A stretch of DNA of 64,000 nt from WLND01 sp040398845 (lineage in GTDB: Bacteria > Actinomycetota > Actinomycetes > S36-B12), in assembly GCA_040398845.1 (NCBI GenBank), contig JBBATH010000002.1, forward strand, positions 232,759-296,758. Reading direction: 5' to 3'. Positions 58,986 through 64,000 of this stretch are shown one piece after another. The notes beneath the pieces are model-generated. The model saw nothing but the letters and a program-made list of their open reading frames with translations, was not told where the DNA came from and ran no database searches. Within the stretch, counting starts at the first letter, position 1. Each line of letters starts with the position of its first letter. A program made the translations under genes and the position numbers.

Positions 58986-59876
58986 CTAGAGCCGCGCGAG
59001 GAGGGCGGCGGCGAGCCGAGGCGCCGCAGTGTGGTCATGCTGGAAGAAGAGTGACGGCTCAGTGAGCTCGAGTTCGAGCAGGACGGGTGCGCCTGACGCG
59101 TCAGGGATGACGTCGACGCGTGCGTAGAGCACGCGGTCAAGGCCACCGGGGATCGCAGCGAGCGCAGCGTCAGCAACCGCGCGCTCGGCCTGCGACGCGG
59201 AACGAGGGGTGATCTCCTCAACGACATATAGGCCAGCCACCTTCTCGCCCTCGCTGTCGAGACGGAGCATCTGGCCCTTGCAGACCGCGTGCGAAAACTC
59301 CCCGCCGATGAAGACGAGCGCGGTCTCGCCGATGGTGTCGACCGCCTCTAGATACGGCTGAATCATCACCGCCTCTCCCGCTGCGAGGAGCCTTCTGACG
59401 TGAAGGTCGGGCGCATCGCCCGAGGTCACAGGTGAGTAGCGCATGGTGTCGCGAGAGCCAGCAGAGACGACCGGCTTCACGACAAACTCAGCGAACCCTG
59501 CAGGCGGCTCCCAAGCAATTGCGTCGGACGAGACTTGCGGCACTTCGACGAAGACTGTGGGCACGATCGGCACGCCGGCGGCAGCGAGATCGGTGAGGTA
59601 GCGCTTGTTGGTGTTCCACTCGACGACGTCGGCCGGATTCAGCAAGATGCTGACTGACGCAACCCGGCGCGTCCAGGCGATGAACTCCTCGATCCGCCGC
59701 GAGTAGTCCCACGTGGCACGCAGGATCACCGCATCGAACGACGACCAGTCAATCAACGGATCGTCCCAGACTGCTGGGACCGCCTCCGCCCCCAGCGCCG
59801 TGAGTGCGTCAAGCAACCTGCGTTCGTCCTCGTCGAGGTCAGGGAGTTCCGCGCACGTAGCGATGCCGATAGACAT
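58986..59876 (-). CDS. ATP-grasp ligase (RimK/glutathione-synthetase-like)
   Basis: 296 residues. The ATP-grasp layout is visible: SSFDAVILRATWDYSRRIEE, NTNKRYLTDLAAAGVPIVPT, EFVVKPVVSAGSRDT, MIQPYLEAVDTIGETALVFI and the metal-binding VLLELELTEPSLFF. It should join a carboxylate to an amine using ATP; the substrates are unknown. Leaderless: TACGGT lies seven bases before ATG 59876. Confidence 0.8.
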   Translation of the reverse strand: MSIGIATCAELPDLDEDERRLLDALTALGAEAVPAVWDDPLIDWSSFDAVILRATWDYSRRIEEFIAWTRRVASVSILLNPADVVEWNTNKRYLTDLAAAGVPIVPTVFVEVPQVSSDAIAWEPPAGFAEFVVKPVVSAGSRDTMRYSPVTSGDAPDLHVRRLLAAGEAVMIQPYLEAVDTIGETALVFIGGEFSHAVCKGQMLRLDSEGEKVAGLYVVEEITPRSASQAERAVADAALAAIPGGLDRVLYARVDVIPDASGAPVLLELELTEPSLFFQHDHTAAPRLAAALLARL

Positions 59877-59926
59877 GGAGAACACCGTACCCAGTTGCAG
59901 CCAGCGCCCAGGATCGTCCGCTCCTC

Positions 59927-61495
59927 CTAGGCCGGACGAACGAGGCCTGACGTCGGCGGGTACAGCGAGTACGACGGGAAGTTGCCGAAGAGGGTCTCGT
60001 CGGAGCCGTCCGCGGGAACCGTGACGGCCTGGACGAGCAGGTCGCCGCCGACAAACGCACCCTTCCAAGAAGCGCCCTTGCCGCCGAAGATCTCATCGCG
60101 ATCACCCCGGGAACGAGGTGCGTTGATGCCGATCTTGAAGGCCTGCATATCATCGGCCACCCGGTGCGCGAACTCGTGGTCATCGGTCGCGATAGAACCA
60201 ACGAGTGATCCGTTGCTCGCATTCATCGCGGCAAGGAACTCGGCCTCGGTGTCGACAATGACGATCGAGTCGAGCGGGCCGAACGGCTCGCTGTGATGCA
60301 GCGCCCAAGATGTCGGCGGCTGAAGCACGCATGCGGGGGCGACGTACGCCGAGGTGTCCTGATGCGGGAGGAACTTGCCATCGCGCAGAGTGCGATGGAC
60401 GATCGGGATCCCACCGCCGCGAACAGCGTCGTCGAAGTTCTGGCGAAGCTCAGTTGCCTTCGCCGCGCTGATCACCGGGCCGAAGTCAAGCTCGGGGAAG
60501 GGCAGATCCTCGCTCTCCACTGCGAGCGGGTTGCCGAAGCGCAGGCTGTCGACGACCGGCAGGTAGGCCTGCAGGAAGTCGGCGAACATGCTGCGCTGCA
60601 CGACGAAGCGCGGGTAGGCGGTGCAGCGCTGCTTGCCGTACTCGTACCCCTTCTTCAGGTGGCCGGAAAGGAGATCCCACTGCGAGAAGCCCCAGACGCC
60701 CCACGTATTGAGGCCCTCCTGCTCGAGGAAGTGGCGGCGTCCGGTGTCGGCCAACGTCGTCGCGGCCTTGCGTCCGTTCGCGCGACCGCCAACGAATGCG
60801 AGGGCGCCGATGCCCTCCCCACGGATGAGGATGTCGCCGAGCGATGAGCCCATGCCCGAGACGAGCGTGACCGGCAAGCCCTCGCGGCGCATGAGCGCGT
60901 GGGCGAGGGTCAGGCAGTGGAAGCCGCCCTGGCTGGGGGTCTTCGCGATGACGGCGTTGCCCGCGAGCAGTTGAACGAGCTCGGCGTGCACCTGCACGCT
61001 CATCGGGTAGTTCCAGCTCGCGATGTTGCTCACCGGGCCGGGCAGGGGCTTGCGGCCGGCAAGCTGACGATCAGACTCGGCGATGTACCAGTCGACGCCG
61101 TCGAGCGCACGGTCGACATCGGCGCAGGCAAGGCGCCACGGCTTGCCGATCTCCCATACGAGGAGCAGGGCCAGCAGGTCGCGGTGCTCACGCATCGCAG
61201 CGACAGCGCGGCTCACCCGCTCCCGTCGCTCGTCGAGCCCAACCTTCACCCACTCGGCATGCTCGCGCACAGCACCATTCACGGCCTCGACAGCCTCGTC
61301 ATGGTTGATCCGCGGCGGGCCCTCGATCTCCATGCCGTCAACCGGGTTGCGATGCTCCCCCGGCACCCCGGCACGCACCCACTCGCCGCCGATGAGATTG
61401 CGGATCCGGTCTGGATCAAAGGCCTCCGGGGCCACAGAGACGCACCGTGAGTAGGTCCCCGCCCATGACGTACCGGCCTTCATGACGTTACTCAT
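59927..61495 (-). CDS. Aldehyde dehydrogenase family protein
   Basis: 522 residues. The NAD site SNIASWNYPMSVQVHAELVQ, the general-base Glu in HFLEQEGLNTWGV, and the catalytic Cys in YGKQRCTAYPRFVV are in the expected order. HHSEPFGPLDSIVIV closes the core. The usual LELGGK motif is changed to LEQEGL, so this is a divergent branch; substrate unknown. GAGGAG precedes the ATG. Confidence 0.85.
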   Translation of the reverse strand: MSNVMKAGTSWAGTYSRCVSVAPEAFDPDRIRNLIGGEWVRAGVPGEHRNPVDGMEIEGPPRINHDEAVEAVNGAVREHAEWVKVGLDERRERVSRAVAAMREHRDLLALLLVWEIGKPWRLACADVDRALDGVDWYIAESDRQLAGRKPLPGPVSNIASWNYPMSVQVHAELVQLLAGNAVIAKTPSQGGFHCLTLAHALMRREGLPVTLVSGMGSSLGDILIRGEGIGALAFVGGRANGRKAATTLADTGRRHFLEQEGLNTWGVWGFSQWDLLSGHLKKGYEYGKQRCTAYPRFVVQRSMFADFLQAYLPVVDSLRFGNPLAVESEDLPFPELDFGPVISAAKATELRQNFDDAVRGGGIPIVHRTLRDGKFLPHQDTSAYVAPACVLQPPTSWALHHSEPFGPLDSIVIVDTEAEFLAAMNASNGSLVGSIATDDHEFAHRVADDMQAFKIGINAPRSRGDRDEIFGGKGASWKGAFVGGDLLVQAVTVPADGSDETLFGNFPSYSLYPPTSGLVRPA

Positions 61496-61796
61496 CGGTG
61501 CTCCTCAATTGGTGTGGGTCAGCGTGGGCCGAATCTAGGCCGCACATCCGCGGTTCGACTCGCCAACCGCGACACGGAGTATCCCATAGGTGGCCGGTTG
61601 CGGCCAGCCCAGTGGCAGTGGGCGACTAGCTAGGCCATCCCGAGTTGGTCGGTGGCGACGTTGAGCAGTCAGGTATGGCACTGGTACCCAATCGATGGGT
61701 AGCGATAAGCCCCGAATCGTACGACTTAACAGGAGTCCGGCAGACTAGCGTTCTTGCGCGCCGCTCAGTCAACATGCAGCGACCGTGCAGCACATC
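61496..61796. other. Intergenic region before tRNA-Arg
   Basis: About 300 bases. It holds the ALDH ribosome-binding region at the left. TAGCGT-like bases (61746-61751) about 45 bases before the tRNA may be its -10 box. No gene seen. Confidence 0.35.
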
Positions 61797-61869
61797 GGCC
61801 CCGTAGCTCAGGGGATAGAGCGTCGGTTTCCTAAACCGTGCGTCGCAGGTTCGAATCCTGCCGGGGCCA
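61797..61869 (+). tRNA. tRNA-Arg (anticodon CCT)
   Basis: Acceptor GGCCCCG/CGGGGCC, D arm GCTC-AGGGGATA-GAGC, anticodon loop TTCCTAA (CCT reads AGG), T arm GCAGG-TTCGAAT-CCTGC, discriminator A. CCA is not encoded. Confidence 0.95.
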
Positions 61870-61881
61870 CGTGCAGACATC

Positions 61882-61928
61882 ACTGAGCCCGGGGCGGCGG
61901 GATTGTCTCCCACCGCACCGGGCTCAGT
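61882..61928. terminator. Hairpin between tRNA-Arg and the exported repeat protein gene
   Basis: ACTGAGCCCGG and CCGGGCTCAGT are perfect 11-bp inverted arms with a 25-base GC-rich loop. It lies between converging genes and could stop both. Confidence 0.7.
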
Positions 61929-61951
61929 CAGTCCGCGGATGCGGCCCTCGC

Positions 61952-62293
61952 TCAGGAGGCGGGGGTTGCCATCGTGGAGGCAGCCGGTGCCTTCTTCGCG
62001 GCCTTCGCTGCCTTGATCGCGGCGGCCTGGGTCTGGGTTATCGTGCCCTTCGCGACGAGCGAGGCGAGCGCTGCGGTCTGAGCCTGAGCGCAGGTCACGC
62101 CCGCGGCCTGCTTCTCAAGGTCGACAGCGGCCTTGAACGCAGTCTGCTGCGCGGCGGTGATGGTGCCAGCAGTGACGAGGGCCGAAAGGCCACCCGAACG
62201 ACCACCGGGGGCTGCCTGCGCGGTGCCGGCCATCGACACAACCATGGCGAGTGCTGCTGCGACTGATCCAACTGCAATGAGGGTCTTCTTCAT
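61952..62293 (-). CDS. Small exported protein with two short helical repeats
   Basis: 113 residues. The signal peptide ends at GTAQAAPGG. Two repeats follow: ALVTAGTITAAQQTAFKAAV and SLVAKGTITQTQAAAIKAAK, joined by a segment with a single Cys. The basic Ala/Lys tail could contact the envelope. The second ATG (MKKTLIAVG) is chosen because AAGGAG is 7 bases before it but only one base before the first. Function unknown; similar G-T-I-T repeats are common in small actinobacterial exported proteins. Confidence 0.65.
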   Translation of the reverse strand: MKKTLIAVGSVAAALAMVVSMAGTAQAAPGGRSGGLSALVTAGTITAAQQTAFKAAVDLEKQAAGVTCAQAQTAALASLVAKGTITQTQAAAIKAAKAAKKAPAASTMATPAS

Positions 62294-62415
62294 TTCCATG
62301 CTCCTTGGCTAGGGCCACTCCGGTGAGCGGCTGACTGGATACAAGAGAAGACTCCCGCAGGATTGTCAGAGGACCCTTGGAGAAGTTTGGGTGTTTCCTG
62401 TGAATTGAAGAACGG

Positions 62416-63282
62416 CTAGTCGCGAACCCATAAGTCGGTCGGGTCGCTGCTCGGACGAAAGCCCGCGGCACGCCCCCAGCCCGCCGCTTCCACTAGCCCA
62501 GCCGCAAGGGCATCGGGATTGTGAGCATCACTCGCGAATGAGATTGCGGTTCCGCCCTCCTCACGCCACCAGGTGATGATGATGCGGTCCAGAGGCACGC
62601 GGGTGTTGACCTCGAGGACCTTTCCTTGCGCAGCAAGCGCCCTCAGGGCACCGCGGTATTCGTCCTCGAAATCCCTTGCATCAAAGGGCGCAACTCCGTC
62701 GGGCCAGTACCTCACCGGGTAGTCAATATGGGCGAGGACGGTGAACGGGTTGAATCCGTCAATGAGCCGGATCACCTCGCGGAGATACTCGCGGATCACC
62801 GCTGCGGTGCCACGCTCGTCGAAAAAGGAGCCGACCTCGCCGAATCCGCCACCATCCATTGGCGCGGAGTGAACCGATGCGAGCACCCGTTCGAACGGGG
62901 CCGAGTCAAGCAGCGAACTCGCCTGCGCTGCATGCCAATGCGGCTCACCGAGTTCGACCCCGGTGCGGATTGATAGGCCTGGGAATGTGTCGCGGCATCG
63001 CTCGAGGCAGGCGAGGTAGCCCTCGACGTCAAGCCGGGGTGGCAGGAGCAGACCCTGCTCGAGGTGACGTGCCCAATGGTCGGGAATGTCGGCGTCGATC
63101 CCGTACGTCCAGTTCGTAAAGTCGGAGTGCTCGGTGAACGACAGCGATGGCAGGCCGATCCTCACCGCACGGGCGCAGGTCGCCTCCATTGCGCCGGCGG
63201 CGGCGTCCCACGACCACTCGGAGTGGACGTGATCATCGGCCGGGAGATTCTGGGAGTCATCGAGCAATCTGCCTTCGTCCAC
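62416..63282 (-). CDS. PHP-domain phosphatase (histidinol-phosphatase-like)
   Basis: 288 residues. Metal-ligand motifs of the PHP fold: DDHVHSEWSWDA, FTEHSDFTNW, RTGVELGEPHW, ASVHSAP, VLAHIDYPVRY and SFASDAHNPD. It likely removes phosphate from histidinol phosphate or a related small molecule. No his genes are near, so the substrate is open. The start is uncertain: GTG 63282 has a weak CATCAT -10 six bases before; a TTG at 63327 is possible. Confidence 0.75.
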   Translation of the reverse strand: MDEGRLLDDSQNLPADDHVHSEWSWDAAAGAMEATCARAVRIGLPSLSFTEHSDFTNWTYGIDADIPDHWARHLEQGLLLPPRLDVEGYLACLERCRDTFPGLSIRTGVELGEPHWHAAQASSLLDSAPFERVLASVHSAPMDGGGFGEVGSFFDERGTAAVIREYLREVIRLIDGFNPFTVLAHIDYPVRYWPDGVAPFDARDFEDEYRGALRALAAQGKVLEVNTRVPLDRIIITWWREEGGTAISFASDAHNPDALAAGLVEAAGWGRAAGFRPSSDPTDLWVRD

Positions 63283-63317
63283 TCGCTCATGATGCCCTAC
63301 TCCGCGACCTGCCTGAT

Positions 63318-63666
63318 TTAGAACCAATCACGGAACGATCGCGGCGTGCCGATCAGTTCTGCGCTTCCACCGTTGTCGCGGAACCACGCGAGCTCAAGAT
63401 CATCGCGGCCTGCCGCACCGACTGGCCGGCAGCATGCGTGATCGACTTGCTCCCCCGAAGCGTCGAGCGGGTAGGACATTGGGGAGTCCGACCGCTGCAA
63501 GCCCATCATCGCTCGTGAGATCCACCGCGGTGCCGGGTGACACGAGGACGTCGACCAGCACCGGCAATCCCCAAGGATCGAGCATGTCCAGAGTGATCCC
63601 CAATCGTCGCTGCTCGGCGAGCCGCATTGATACGTTCGCGCGCGCGGCCCCGAGGGTCTCGTTCAA
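63318..63666 (-). pseudogene. Possible frameshifted gene fragment
   Basis: Two protein-like stretches lie in different minus-strand frames. One is ARANVSMRLAEQRRLGITLD, MLDPWGLPVLVDVLVSPGTA (to about 63490); the other is DASGEQVDHACCRPVGAAGR, DDLELAWFRDNGGSAELIGT to a stop at 63318. A frame change near 63490 would join them. No family recognised. Confidence 0.35.
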
Positions 63667-63720
63667 ATTGAGGACGGAAAAAGTTCCCGGTGCATTCCAC
63701 CTCCCGCCGGATGCGAATGA

Positions 63721-63921
63721 GAAGTCGGTATCAAGCGGGTCGTCTCAATCAATCGCGTACAGGGGGGGTTCGTCCCGCCAAGCGAGGGTGCTGGTCACTT
63801 GGTCTTGATCGAGCATCTGGCGCTCAGGTTCCTTCTTCCATCGATGCCAGGTTCGGTCGGAGATGCCGCCAAGGAGATCGCACGCCGACTCACTCGCCTA
63901 TCCCCCGAGTTCGACAGTTGA
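63721..63921 (+). pseudogene. Possible C-terminal gene fragment
   Basis: An open plus-strand stretch without a start codon reads EVGIKRVVSINRVQGGFVPP, then GHLVLIEHLALRFLLPSMPG and DAAKEIARRLTRLSPEFDS, then stop. The composition is protein-like but the family is unknown; it includes a run of seven Gs. The remaining bases to 64000 show nothing clear. Confidence 0.3.
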
Positions 63922-64000
63922 TAGGTCAGTGAATCGCTGATAATTGTTGCAGGGCAATGAGTATTGGTGTTTTGGCGGGTTTGGGGTGCGTATCTATGCG

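Noticed and set aside
61561..61796. Attachment site or integrated element next to tRNA-Arg
   Set aside because: No repeat of the tRNA 3' end and no integrase gene were seen in the window.

Overview
The window is high-GC DNA from an actinobacterium. Three things support this. The gene order ispE-rsmA-tatD-metG-rsmI-pmt, followed by sepX-like-rimJ-galU-cyclo-ligase, is an actinobacterial neighbourhood known from Mycobacterium and Streptomyces. Many genes carry a TANNNT -10 box only 6-7 bases before an ATG or GTG, the layout of leaderless actinobacterial transcripts. DUF222/HNH, TrpB2-type and PPA1498-type phosphoesterase genes are also present. I cannot place it below phylum level.

Layout. 1-5.4 kb: end of a large helicase/nuclease protein, a UvrD-like helicase, and a RES-type toxin-antitoxin pair (accessory DNA). 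5.4-10.4 kb: acyl-CoA desaturase with its TetR regulator and tandem operators, a YcnI/CopC copper operon, and a MarR regulator. 10.4-24.5 kb: conserved core (isoprenoid precursor synthesis, rRNA methylation, Met-tRNA synthesis, protein O-mannosylation, tRNA-Ala, a divisome-type membrane protein, RimJ, GalU, folate cyclo-ligase, a penicillin-acylase-like enzyme, two fluoride channel subunits, and an FmdB/Ruc-type zinc protein under a CIRCE operator). 24.5-30 kb: metabolic and DNA-repair genes ending in a DUF222/HNH gene. 30-36 kb: one operon of substrate-binding lipoprotein, two permeases, ATPase and metallophosphoesterase. 36-38.6 kb: zinc alcohol dehydrogenase and TrpB2.

38.6-50.6 kb is the most unusual part. 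A response regulator/histidine kinase pair is followed by small secreted, lipoprotein and membrane genes. Three intergenic regions there share a 24-bp palindrome (AAGTGGGG, 8-bp centre, CCCCACTT). The third copy stands before a lipoprotein whose C-terminal domain is a cold-shock (nucleic-acid-binding) fold, an unexpected domain for an exported protein. The same stretch is dense in toxin-antitoxin modules (AbiEi with a broken partner, PIN/HTH, VapB with a VapC fused in frame to the tail of an AIM24-family protein) and decayed copies.

50.6-64 kb: an OmpA-like exported protein, a double-TetR regulator, an internally deleted mscL, BrnTA, MazEF with decayed duplicates, glycolate-oxidase-type dehydrogenase, a 14-helix MFS exporter, an ATP-grasp ligase, an aldehyde dehydrogenase, tRNA-Arg, a small exported repeat protein, a PHP phosphatase and gene fragments at the end. 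No CRISPR array, rRNA operon, transposase or prophage was seen.
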